64,000 nucleotides of DNA from NCBI RefSeq assembly GCF_007859075.1, contig NZ_VOAK01000011.1, positions 620,001-684,000 on the forward strand, written 5' to 3'. Position 1 is the stretch's first letter; each line of letters begins with the position of its first letter. The stretch is from Gemmobacter aquaticus (GTDB lineage: Bacteria; Pseudomonadota; Alphaproteobacteria; Rhodobacterales; Rhodobacteraceae). Below are positions 55,350 through 63,710 of the stretch, piece after piece. The position numbers and the translations under genes were made by a program. The notes beneath the pieces were generated by a model. That model had not been told where the DNA came from and made no database searches. It saw nothing but the letters and a program-made list of their open reading frames with translations.

Positions 55350-57025
55350 GCGTGAGCAACCGCCTGATCTATCTGCCTCTTGGCGGCGCCGGCGAGATCG
55401 GGATGAACACCTATGTCTATGGGTATGGCCCCGAGGACCGTGAGCGGCTGATCGTCGTCGATCTGGGGGTGACCTTTGCCGATATGGGCACGACGCCGGG
55501 CATCGACCTGATCATGGCTGATGTGTCCTGGCTGGAAGAGCGTGCCGACCGGATCGAGGCGATCTTCATCACCCATGCGCATGAAGACCATATCGGCGCG
55601 CTTGGGCATCTGTGGCCCCGGCTGAAGAAGCGCGTCTACGCCCGCCGCTTTACCGCCGCGATTGGGCGGCTCAAGTTCGACGAGCTTGGCCTGCCGACCG
55701 ACGTGATCCAGACGGTCGCATCGCGCCCCGAAACCATCGAGGCAGGCCCGTTCCGTGTGCAGTTCGTGCCGGTCGCCCATTCCATCCCCGAAAGTGCTGC
55801 TCTGATCATCGACACACCCGCCGGGCGGATCGTCCATTCGGGCGACTTCAAGCTCGACCCCACCCCCATCGTGGGTGAGGGGTGGAGCGAGGTGCTGTTC
55901 CGCGAAATCGCGGCAGAGACGCCGGTGAAGGCGCTGATGTGCGATTCCACCAACGTCTTTTCGCCGCACGCCGGCCGGTCAGAGGCAAGCCTTGCCGACC
56001 CGATCCATGGGCTGATCGCGGGCGCGGGTGGGCTTGTGGTGGCGACGACCTTTGCCTCGAACGTCGCGCGGCTAAAGACACTTGCCGAGGCGGGCCGGGC
56101 GGCGGGCCGTTCGGTCTGTCTTCTGGGCCGGGCCATGCAGCGCATGGTGAAGGTGGCCGAAGAAACCGGCGTCCTGACCGACTTCCCCTCCACCATTCCG
56201 GTTGAGCAGGCGGTTGAGGTGTCGCGCCAGAACCTGATGCTGATCGTGACCGGCAGTCAGGGCGAACGCCGCGCGGCAACCGCGCAGCTTTCCCGGGGCA
56301 AGTACCTGGGGATGGAGCTGAAAGAGGGCGACCTCTTCCTCTTTTCCTCCAAGACCATTCCGGGGAACGAACGTGATGTGCTGCGCATCATGAACGCCTT
56401 CTCGGAAATGGGCGTCGATGTGATGGACGATGCAGGCGGGCGCTATCATGTGTCGGGCCACGCGAACCGGCCGGATCTGGAGTTGATGCACGAGATCATC
56501 AAGCCCCAGATGCTGATCCCGATGCACGGCGAGCACCGCCACCTGCGCGAGCATGTGAAGCTGGGTGCCACACGTGGCATCGTGGGCGAGATTGCGACCA
56601 ATGGCATGATGATCGACCTGACGGGCGACCGTCCCGAGGTGGCCGAATACGTTGATGTCGGCCGCGTCTATCTGGATGGCTCGGTGCTGATTGGTGCGAT
56701 GGATGGGGTGGTGCGTGACCGTATCCGCCTTGCGCTGAACGGCCATGCGATGGTCAGCGTGATCCTTGACGAGAACGATGATCCATTGGGCGATGCCTGG
56801 GTCGAACTGATGGGCCTGCCCGAGATTGGCCGCAGTGAAAAGCCGCTTGCAGACCTGATGGAGACGGAACTGACCGAAGTTCTGGGCTCTGCCCCCGCCA
56901 AGGTCATGCGCGACGATGACAAGCTGGAAGAGACGGTGCGCCGGATCATCCGTCAGGTCGCCGTCGAAGAGATCGGCAAGAAACCCGAGGTTACAGTGGT
57001 CGTCAGCCGGCTTGCCGAGGAGTGA
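55346..57025 (+). CDS. rnj: Ribonuclease J
   Basis: A 559-residue beta-CASP metallo-beta-lactamase nuclease. It carries 'FITHAHEDHIGALGH' (HxHxDH), 'PVAHSIPESAALIIDTPAG', 'HSGDFKLDPTP' and, in the beta-CASP part, 'VTGSQGERRAATAQLSRG' and 'SGHANRPDLELMHE', 'MHGEHRHLREH'. RNase J has 5'-3' exonuclease and endonuclease activity and matures rRNA in alphaproteobacteria. It is the last gene before a strong terminator. Confidence 0.95.
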   Translation: MSVSNRLIYLPLGGAGEIGMNTYVYGYGPEDRERLIVVDLGVTFADMGTTPGIDLIMADVSWLEERADRIEAIFITHAHEDHIGALGHLWPRLKKRVYARRFTAAIGRLKFDELGLPTDVIQTVASRPETIEAGPFRVQFVPVAHSIPESAALIIDTPAGRIVHSGDFKLDPTPIVGEGWSEVLFREIAAETPVKALMCDSTNVFSPHAGRSEASLADPIHGLIAGAGGLVVATTFASNVARLKTLAEAGRAAGRSVCLLGRAMQRMVKVAEETGVLTDFPSTIPVEQAVEVSRQNLMLIVTGSQGERRAATAQLSRGKYLGMELKEGDLFLFSSKTIPGNERDVLRIMNAFSEMGVDVMDDAGGRYHVSGHANRPDLELMHEIIKPQMLIPMHGEHRHLREHVKLGATRGIVGEIATNGMMIDLTGDRPEVAEYVDVGRVYLDGSVLIGAMDGVVRDRIRLALNGHAMVSVILDENDDPLGDAWVELMGLPEIGRSEKPLADLMETELTEVLGSAPAKVMRDDDKLEETVRRIIRQVAVEEIGKKPEVTVVVSRLAEE

Positions 57026-57052
57026 CCGGCAAAAGACCGAACCGTAAATGAC

Positions 57053-57077
57053 AAGGGGCGCCGAAGCGCCCCTTTTT
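57053..57077. terminator. Bidirectional intrinsic terminator after rnj and the helicase
   Basis: AAGGGGCGC (57053-57061) and GCGCCCCTT (57066-57074) form a perfect nine-base stem with a CGAA loop. T bases follow at once on the plus strand (57073-57077). It ends the nuo-birA-coaX-rnj unit and lies at the stop of the converging helicase gene. Confidence 0.9.
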
Positions 57078-58633
57078 CATTCTGCGTTTGCGTCTTCTGG
57101 CGTCGGCGCCTCAAGTTCGGGCTCGTCTGCCACATGGCGCTCGACCAGCTTGAAGCTGCGCAGGATAAAGTCGGGGACGTGGTCGCCCATACCCACCACA
57201 CGGTCATCGCGATCGTGCCGATTGCGGTCACGACGATCATCGCGGCGATCATCCCGCCGCTCCTCGCGCCGTTCTTCGCGGTGGTGCGGATGCGGGCTGG
57301 TGCCATGGTGATGCACATGCGGCGCGGGTGCTGCGGCCGCCGGACGGGGCGCGCGCTCTTCCCGGCGCTCTTCGCGGCGGTCGTCACGTTTTTCCTCGCG
57401 CGGGGCCTCGGCGGGCTTGCTCTTGCCCCGGCGATCATCGCGGCGCTCACGCTCGGCACGTTCACGCGGTTCGGGCAGGGCGAATCCTTCGGGCAGGGTG
57501 CCGCGCGGGATCTGTTGCTTGACCAGATTCTCGATGCTGGTCAGATATTTGTCGTCAAAGGGCGTCGCGATGGAAAACGCTTTGCCCTTGCGTCCTGCGC
57601 GCCCGGTGCGGCCAATCCGGTGGACGTAATCTTCGGGGTGGCTGGGCAAGTCAAAGTTGAACACATGGCTGACGGACGGAATGTCGAGCCCACGCGCCGC
57701 CACGTCCGAGGCCACCAGCAACTGCAATGATCCATCGCGGAAACCATCCAGCGTCTTGGTGCGCTGCGACTGGTCCAGATCACCATGGATCGGGGCAGCG
57801 TTGAATCCATGCGCCTTCAGCGACTTGGCGACCACGTCCACATCCATCTTGCGGTTGCAGAAGATGATCGCGTTGGTGCAGCTTTCGCCCTCGGCCTTGA
57901 TCAGCGCGCGCAGAACGGCGCGCTTCTCGGCAAAGCTGCGGTCCTTGCGCGAGGGCGTGAACTGGATCAGCGCCTGCTCGATCGTCTCGGATGTGGTCGA
58001 CTGGCGTGCGACCTCGATCTTGACGGGGTTGGACAGGAAGGTCTTGGTGATCCGCTCGATCTCGGGCGCCATGGTCGCCGAGAAGAAGAAGGTCTGCCGG
58101 GTAAAGGGCGTCAGGTTGAAGATGCGTTCGATGTCGGGGATGAACCCCATGTCGAGCATCCGGTCGGCCTCGTCCACCACCATGATCTGAACGCCGGTCA
58201 GCAACAGCTTGCCGCGTTCGAAGTGGTCAAGCAGCCGACCCGGAGTTGCGATCAGCACATCGACGCCGCGGTCAATGAGCTTGTCCTGCTCGCCAAAAGC
58301 CACGCCACCAATCAGCAGCGCCTTGGTCAGCTTGGTGTGCTTGGCGTAGGTGTCGAAGTTCTCGGCCACCTGTGCAGCCAGTTCGCGCGTGGGACACAGC
58401 ACGAGGCTGCGCGGCATGCGCGCCCGCGCACGACCTTGTCCCAGCAGGGTGATCATCGGCAGCGAGAAGCTGGCGGTCTTGCCCGTTCCCGTCTGGGCGA
58501 TGCCCAATACGTCGCGACCTTCCAAAGCGGGCGGAATCGCCTGCGCCTGAATGGGGGTGGGGGTTTCGTAGCCGGTATCTGCCACGGCTTGCAGCACGCG
58601 CGGATCCAGCGCGAGGTCGGAAAACTTGGTCAT
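57077..58633 (-). CDS. rhlE: DEAD-box RNA helicase, RhlE type
   Basis: A 518-residue ATP-dependent RNA helicase. All motifs are present: Q motif 'PTPIQAQAIP', 'AQTGTGKT', 'VVDEADRMLD', 'FFSATM', 'VASDVAARGLDIPSV' and 'HRIGRTGRAGRKG'. After residue 390 the tail is dominated by Arg, Asp, Glu and His repeats ('EERREER', 'DDRRDDRRD', 'HVHHHG'), a disordered RNA-binding type tail. RhlE-like helicases remodel structured RNA at low temperature and in ribosome assembly. The start at 58633 (MTKFSDLALDP) follows AGGA. Upstream codons in the same frame are not typical. Confidence 0.92.
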   Translation of the reverse strand: MTKFSDLALDPRVLQAVADTGYETPTPIQAQAIPPALEGRDVLGIAQTGTGKTASFSLPMITLLGQGRARARMPRSLVLCPTRELAAQVAENFDTYAKHTKLTKALLIGGVAFGEQDKLIDRGVDVLIATPGRLLDHFERGKLLLTGVQIMVVDEADRMLDMGFIPDIERIFNLTPFTRQTFFFSATMAPEIERITKTFLSNPVKIEVARQSTTSETIEQALIQFTPSRKDRSFAEKRAVLRALIKAEGESCTNAIIFCNRKMDVDVVAKSLKAHGFNAAPIHGDLDQSQRTKTLDGFRDGSLQLLVASDVAARGLDIPSVSHVFNFDLPSHPEDYVHRIGRTGRAGRKGKAFSIATPFDDKYLTSIENLVKQQIPRGTLPEGFALPEPRERAERERRDDRRGKSKPAEAPREEKRDDRREERREERAPRPAAAAPAPHVHHHGTSPHPHHREERREERRDDRRDDRRDRNRHDRDDRVVGMGDHVPDFILRSFKLVERHVADEPELEAPTPEDANAE

Positions 58634-58847
58634 CAGCGTCCTGTCACGGCGGGATCGGCCCGCAGAGGAATTCAAGGGACGCGGCATCCGGGCGTCCCGG
58701 CGTCTTCGCGGTGGGAAAATCCGTAAGGAAATCCACCCATGCTCTGCGCGGTTAGCTGAAATGGGCCCCCGCGTCAAGGCTTTGGCGGAAATACCCCTGT
58801 GAATGCGCCCGAAACGATGGGGCATTGTTGCCAAAGCAGAGACGGCG

Positions 58848-58876
58848 TTGGCTGAAAGGCCGTGTCGTGGTATCAT
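58848..58876 (+). promoter_or_regulatory. Sigma70-like promoter
   Basis: TTGGCT (58848-58853), a 17-base spacer and TATCAT (58871-58876) in an unusually A/T-rich stretch, about 32 bases before the ATG of the secreted protein gene. Both boxes and the spacing are close to consensus. Confidence 0.6.
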
Positions 58877-58908
58877 ATTGTATTCAATTTTTATGTGAGT
58901 CCTTTGCC

Positions 58909-59304
58909 ATGTATTATTCTGTATCTGTGGCCGTTCTGGCCGCTCTTCTCGCTTTGCCGGTCGAAACATCGCTCGCCTCACCTGTGGGGAACCACGAGGC
59001 GACAGCGGTATACTTGCGGTCATCGAGCGAAAACCGGCGCTATGCCCTTTGGCTGGAGCCTGCTACCCCCGGTTGCGCGGTGACCGCACACGCCATCACC
59101 CAGAACGGGAAAGTCCGGGCGCGGGCTGTGCCGGGCCTCGGTGTGCTTTTGCGCATCGGTGCGGGGTTTGCGCCGGGCCTGCATCGTCTCGACCTGCGCA
59201 GTCCGGGCTGCGATCGCCCGCCACGCGTGCTCCGACAGGTTGTCCTGGGCAGGCAAGGACCGGATCCTGGCTGGCGGGGCAATGCTCTGATGCCTGCGCG
59301 CTGA
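58909..59304 (+). CDS. Small secreted protein, unknown
   Basis: A 131-residue protein with a signal peptide (residues 1-23, cleavage near 'TSLAS') and a basic mature part with two cysteines ('GCAVT', 'SPGCDRP'). No family recognised. The start is preceded by a good promoter but only a weak ribosome site. Its stop lies four bases before the converging Ada-motif gene. Confidence 0.65.
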   Translation: MYYSVSVAVLAALLALPVETSLASPVGNHEATAVYLRSSSENRRYALWLEPATPGCAVTAHAITQNGKVRARAVPGLGVLLRIGAGFAPGLHRLDLRSPGCDRPPRVLRQVVLGRQGPDPGWRGNALMPAR

Positions 59305-59307
59305 GGC

Positions 59308-59931
59308 CTAGTTTCCGCTCAGGCTGGTATGGGGCTGCGCCGCGTATCCGGCTGCCAGAACGCCCAGTGTCGGGCGTGGCGTCAGAACCTGCACGAGCGT
59401 ATCGGGGCTGGGCACTGCGGGGGCGTAGCCTTGCGCGCCCCAGCGATGCAGCGCGCCGTGCCACACCAAGGCGGGAGCATTGCTATCGGGGTGCAGGATC
59501 ATCGCGCCATCGGGCAAGGTTCTGGCCCGTGCCAGATGGCGAACTTGCGTTCGTGACCGCGACTGCACGCGCGCCTTATGCAGGACAGCGTCCATCTCGG
59601 GCGCCGAGGCGATCGCTCCATGCGCGCGCGACCAGGCGCCGCGGAAGGCGAGGTAATCGTCCCGGCGACACTCGGCGCAGGGGCGATGGCCTGCCGCAAG
59701 CGCCGTCGGCTCGTCGAGGAAGAAGAGCTCGGTATAGGCGCCAGGCGACATGGGCACACGCTGGCGCCCCTTGAAGCGCAGGACACAGCAAATCCAGGCC
59801 TTGTGCCGCCAGCGCGCCACTCCGAGCTGGCGGTTTTCATCATGCAGGATTCCGCGGTTTCCCATCCACTCGCCCCGATACGGCAGCGCCGTGATCTCGC
59901 CAGTGGGAAGGACGCGGTTCTGCAGGGTCAA
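59308..59931 (-). CDS. Protein with Ada-like cysteine motif, coupled to prfC
   Basis: A 207-residue uncharacterised protein. Residues 69-89 ('LFFLDEPTALAAGHRPCAECR') match the second half of the zinc-binding N-domain of Ada ('FF...EA.AAGFRPCKRC'). An earlier Cys48-Cys49 pair could supply the other metal ligands. In Ada this domain repairs methylphosphotriesters in DNA. Here the C-terminal 110 residues do not resemble Ada's methyltransferase or AraC parts. Its start overlaps the prfC stop as ATGA, so it is made with the release factor. Confidence 0.7.
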   Translation of the reverse strand: MTLQNRVLPTGEITALPYRGEWMGNRGILHDENRQLGVARWRHKAWICCVLRFKGRQRVPMSPGAYTELFFLDEPTALAAGHRPCAECRRDDYLAFRGAWSRAHGAIASAPEMDAVLHKARVQSRSRTQVRHLARARTLPDGAMILHPDSNAPALVWHGALHRWGAQGYAPAVPSPDTLVQVLTPRPTLGVLAAGYAAQPHTSLSGN

Positions 59932-61526
59932 ACCATCATCTCTTTCGTGGCGCCCAGCTTCAGTTCCGGGTGGTCGCGCTCGACGCGGTCAATGTCCCAT
60001 TTCAGGCGCGTCAGGTAGACCACATCGCCGTCATGGTCATAGGCGATGTGGCCCTTGTTCACGTTGATGAACTTCTCCACATCCGCCTTCGCGCCCGAAA
60101 CCCAGCGGGCCGAGGTGAATTGCGAAGGCTCAAAGCGCACGGGCAGCGAATATTCCTGCTCGATCCGGCTGGCCAGCACCTCGAATTGCAGGGCGCCCAC
60201 GACGCCAACGATGAAGCCCGAGCCGATCATGGGCTTGAAAACCTTGGCCGCGCCTTCCTCGGCGAACTGCATCAGCGCCTTTTCCAGATGCTTGGCCTTC
60301 ATCGGGTCGCCCGCGCGCACACCTTGCAGCAGTTCGGGTGCGAATGAGGGGATGCCGGTAAAATGCAACGTCTCGCCCTCGGTCAGGGCATCGCCGATGC
60401 GCAATTGGCCGTGGTTCGGAATGCCGATGATGTCGCCCGCCCAGGCCTCTTCGGCGAGCTCGCGGTCGGCCGCGAGGAACAGCACCGGGTTCGACACGGC
60501 GAGCGGCTTTTTCGTGCGCACATGGGTCAGCTTCATGCCGCGCTCGAAATGGCCCGATGCCAGACGGACAAAGGCCACGCGGTCGCGGTGTTTGGGGTCC
60601 ATATTGGCCTGCACCTTGAAGACAAAGCCAGTGACGGCCTCTTCTTCGGCGCTGATCTGGCGTTCGGCGGCCTTCTGGGGTTGCGGTTCGGGGCCGAATT
60701 CGCCCATGCCGTCCATCAACTCTTTCACTCCGAACGAGTTGATGGCCGAGCCGAACCAGATCGGCGTCATATGGCCTTCAAGGAAGGACTGGCGGTTGAA
60801 GGCAGGCAAAAGTTCGCGCGCCATTTCAATTTCTTCGCGGAACTTCTGAAGCAGATCGGCCGGAACGTGATCGGCAAGCTTCGGATCATCGAGACCGTTG
60901 ATCGCAATGGATTCGGCCACCTTGTTACGGTCGGCGCGATCCATGATCTCCAACCGGTCATGCAAGAGGTCATAGGCACCGATGAACTCGCGCCCCATGC
61001 CGATGGGCCAGCTGGCCGGGCAGACGTCGATGGCGAGGTTTTCCTGGATCTCGTCGATGATCTCGAACGTGTCCCGGCTTTCGCGGTCCATCTTGTTGCA
61101 GAAGGTCAGGATCGGCAGATCGCGCAGGCGGCAGACCTCAAACAACTTGCGGGTCTGGCTTTCCACGCCCTTGGCCCCGTCGATCACCATGATGGCGGCA
61201 TCAACCGCCGTCAGTGTGCGATAGGTGTCTTCGGAAAAGTCGCTGTGGCCGGGCGTGTCGACCAGATTGAAGCGGTAATGCCGAAAGTCGAACGACATGG
61301 CCGAGGCGCTGACGGAAATGCCACGCTCCTGCTCCATCTTCATGAAATCCGACCGCGTGCGGCGGGCTTCGCCCTTGGCGCGGACCTGACCGGCCATCTG
61401 GATTGCGCCCCCGAACAGCAGGAACTTTTCGGTCAGAGTCGTCTTGCCAGCGTCGGGGTGCGAGATGATCGCAAAGGTCCGGCGGCGGGCGATTTCAGGC
61501 GGGAGGGTCGGGCGATTGTCCAGCAT
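59928..61526 (-). CDS. prfC: Peptide chain release factor 3
   Basis: A 532-residue translational GTPase that recycles RF1/RF2. G-domain motifs are 'SHPDAGKTTLTEK', 'RGISVSASAMSF', 'DTPGHSDFSEDT' and 'FCNKMDR', followed by domains II and III with 'GVVGALQFEVLASRIEQEY' typical of RF3. Start at ATG 61526. It is followed by the Ada-motif gene with a four-base overlap. Confidence 0.94.
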   Translation of the reverse strand: MLDNRPTLPPEIARRRTFAIISHPDAGKTTLTEKFLLFGGAIQMAGQVRAKGEARRTRSDFMKMEQERGISVSASAMSFDFRHYRFNLVDTPGHSDFSEDTYRTLTAVDAAIMVIDGAKGVESQTRKLFEVCRLRDLPILTFCNKMDRESRDTFEIIDEIQENLAIDVCPASWPIGMGREFIGAYDLLHDRLEIMDRADRNKVAESIAINGLDDPKLADHVPADLLQKFREEIEMARELLPAFNRQSFLEGHMTPIWFGSAINSFGVKELMDGMGEFGPEPQPQKAAERQISAEEEAVTGFVFKVQANMDPKHRDRVAFVRLASGHFERGMKLTHVRTKKPLAVSNPVLFLAADRELAEEAWAGDIIGIPNHGQLRIGDALTEGETLHFTGIPSFAPELLQGVRAGDPMKAKHLEKALMQFAEEGAAKVFKPMIGSGFIVGVVGALQFEVLASRIEQEYSLPVRFEPSQFTSARWVSGAKADVEKFINVNKGHIAYDHDGDVVYLTRLKWDIDRVERDHPELKLGATKEMMV

Positions 61527-61615
61527 GGGCAGGCCATAGCCCGGACGGCGGTTTTTCGCAATGGCCGGGCAGGGGCTTTGCGGACGGTGCGTTGCAGAAC
61601 CCTGATCGGTGTCGT

Positions 61616-62629
61616 TCAGGCCCGCGCGCCGCTGCCCTTGCCCAAACGGGCTGGCAGGCCGGGATTAAGCGGGCGTTGAGGCTCGGTGCCCAGATGCTGC
61701 GTCTGCCGCAAGCCGGGGAAGTGCGCCCGCACGCCTGTTGCAATTTCGCCCGGAAGGCGCTCCAGCACCGCATCTGTGACCAACAGGCTTTCGACGGGAA
61801 CCCCCTCGGCATAGATGATCTCGTGGCCGTCGAACACCAGAGAGAAGTAGTCGACGAAGCCACCCTCGCGCCGGAAGATCATATCCTCGTCGATCAGGTC
61901 GCGGGCCTGTATCAGAACCTCTGCCGTCGTGACGCCGGGCAGGCGGTCGCGTTGATAGAGAAACAGCCGGTGATGCTGGCTCAGCACCAGATCGCCCGCG
62001 TTGCCAAGTGTGCCCGCCGAGATGACCACGGGGGCCAGCGCCCCGATCGCCCGCAACGTGGCCCGCCCGATCCAGCGGACGGCTTGCGGTCCGTGGTCGC
62101 GGGTCAGAACCAGATCGCCGGTCCGCAGGTGTTCGATGGCGCGCAATGTGCCGTCCGCCATGGTAATGCGAGTGCCATGACCGAAGCTGACGCAGATCGG
62201 GTCGATGTTCGGCGCGGCAGAGAGGGCGTCGGCCGCCTCGACCTGCAAGAGTTGATAGTCAACACCAGCCGCAATCGGCGAGAGCGGTAGCAGGAACAGC
62301 CGAGGCTCCGGCCAATCCGCTGTGATCATCGAAAGCTCGATGCGCGTGCCATCGTCGGCCATCAGCGTGTAGCGGGCAATGGCGCCCAGAAGCTCACCCA
62401 CGCGCCCGATATCAGACCCCTCCGCTGCAATGGCCTGACCGTCCACCCATGCCAGGCAGAGGCGCAACCCCGCCGCAGACCGGTCAAGCTGGTAGATATC
62501 GCCCACGCAGACATCGTCGGGGCCAGCCAGAGCATCGCCTTGATTCACCCCGTGGCGCACGCGCATGGAATGGGCGGGATAGGCCCGGCCATTGCGTCCT
62601 TGCGCTGCGCCCTTGTTGCGTTGCCCCAT
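61616..62629 (-). CDS. Hint-domain protein
   Basis: A 337-residue protein. The N-terminal 140 residues have no recognised domain. From about 148 a Hint_2 domain begins ('CVSFGHGTRITMADGTLRAIEHLRTGDLVLTRDHGPQAVRWIG'), ending near 290. Hint domains are the self-processing fold of inteins and hedgehog proteins; in Rhodobacterales many stand-alone or RTX-linked copies exist. The first residue is Cys in 'ICVSFGHGT', consistent with a cleavage-competent site. There is no signal peptide. The start ribosome site is weak. Confidence 0.8.
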   Translation of the reverse strand: MGQRNKGAAQGRNGRAYPAHSMRVRHGVNQGDALAGPDDVCVGDIYQLDRSAAGLRLCLAWVDGQAIAAEGSDIGRVGELLGAIARYTLMADDGTRIELSMITADWPEPRLFLLPLSPIAAGVDYQLLQVEAADALSAAPNIDPICVSFGHGTRITMADGTLRAIEHLRTGDLVLTRDHGPQAVRWIGRATLRAIGALAPVVISAGTLGNAGDLVLSQHHRLFLYQRDRLPGVTTAEVLIQARDLIDEDMIFRREGGFVDYFSLVFDGHEIIYAEGVPVESLLVTDAVLERLPGEIATGVRAHFPGLRQTQHLGTEPQRPLNPGLPARLGKGSGARA

Positions 62630-62839
62630 CAGTCAATCCGCAGGAGAGTAATTTGATCACGTTCCATTACGATATCTAGACCCCGTACATGTTTAAGAAC
62701 AGTGCATCTTGTGCCTGATATGCAGAATATTTGGCATTTCGCCCCCTGTGCACGCGCCCGAGGGCCAAAGACGGGTCCTTTCGCAGCTTCCGCCCATCCG
62801 CTAGGCTTTGGCCCGAGTCAGGACATAAGGGGCGAAGCG

Positions 62840-63619
62840 ATGGATCTGGGCATTCGTGGGAAGCGCGCGTTGGTTTGTGCAGCGTCAAAGGGGCTGGGCC
62901 GGGGGTGCGCCGAGGCGCTGGCCGAGGCGGGCGTGGCGCTAGTTCTGAACGCACGCGGCGCCGAAGCGCTTGAGGCGACCGCCGACGCGATCCGCCAGAA
63001 GTTTGGCGTGCCGGTGACCACCGTCGCCGCCGATATCACGACAGAGGCGGGGCGGGCCGAAGTGCTGGCAGCAGCGGGGGACGTCGACATTCTGGTGACA
63101 AACGCAGGCGGGCCCCCGCCGGGGATGTGGAGCGATTGGGATCGCGACGATTTCATCCGCGCCCTTGACGCCAACATGCTGACTCCCATCGCGCTGATGA
63201 AGGCCCTGCTGCCCGGCATGATCGCGCGCGGATGGGGGCGGGTGGTTAATATCACCTCCGCTTCTGTCCGCTCGCCTGTACCGATCCTCGGCCTGTCCAA
63301 CTCGGCGAGGGCGGGGCTTACGGGCTATGTCGCCGGGACCTCGCGTCAGGTGGCCCCGTTCGGCGTGATCATCAACAACCTGCTGCCCGGCATCCACGAC
63401 ACCGACCGCGCGGAATCACTCGACCGTGGAGTGATGGCGGCCGAGGGCGTCAGCATGGAGGAGGCGCGCAAGGCGCGGATGCAGACCATTCCGGCCCGCC
63501 GCTATGGTCAGCCCTCGGAGTTCGGCGCGGCTTGTGCCTTCCTCGCCTCGCAGCACGCGGCCTTCATGGTGGGGCAGAACATCCTGCTCGATGGCGGCGC
63601 CTTCAACGCAACCATGTAG
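62840..63619 (+). CDS. SDR-family oxidoreductase lacking the catalytic tyrosine
   Basis: A 259-residue classical short-chain dehydrogenase/reductase. The cofactor loop 'AASKGLGRGCAEALAEAG' and 'NAGGPPPGMW' are present, as is the catalytic serine region 'NITSASVRSP'. At the position of the YxxxK pair the sequence is 'SNSARAG', so Tyr and Lys appear replaced by Ser and Arg. A whole group of 'FabG-like' SDR proteins with 'GLSNSxRAGLTG' exists, so this is a family trait rather than a mutation. Substrate unknown. The start at 62840 has AAGGGGCGAAG upstream. Confidence 0.87.
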   Translation: MDLGIRGKRALVCAASKGLGRGCAEALAEAGVALVLNARGAEALEATADAIRQKFGVPVTTVAADITTEAGRAEVLAAAGDVDILVTNAGGPPPGMWSDWDRDDFIRALDANMLTPIALMKALLPGMIARGWGRVVNITSASVRSPVPILGLSNSARAGLTGYVAGTSRQVAPFGVIINNLLPGIHDTDRAESLDRGVMAAEGVSMEEARKARMQTIPARRYGQPSEFGAACAFLASQHAAFMVGQNILLDGGAFNATM

Positions 63620-63710
63620 TTGGCGGCGATCAGGCCCCATGCCTTGTCCCCCGAGTCTTGCTCCCGGCAGGGTCGGCTGTTAGGCAGGGGCCGTTGAAAA
63701 TCTCTGGTGG

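Noticed and set aside
62630-62839. Small genes or RNA in the 210-base gap between the Hint and SDR genes
   Set aside because: The gap is A/T-rich near 62640-62730 and probably holds divergent promoters. I see no hairpin or conserved frame.
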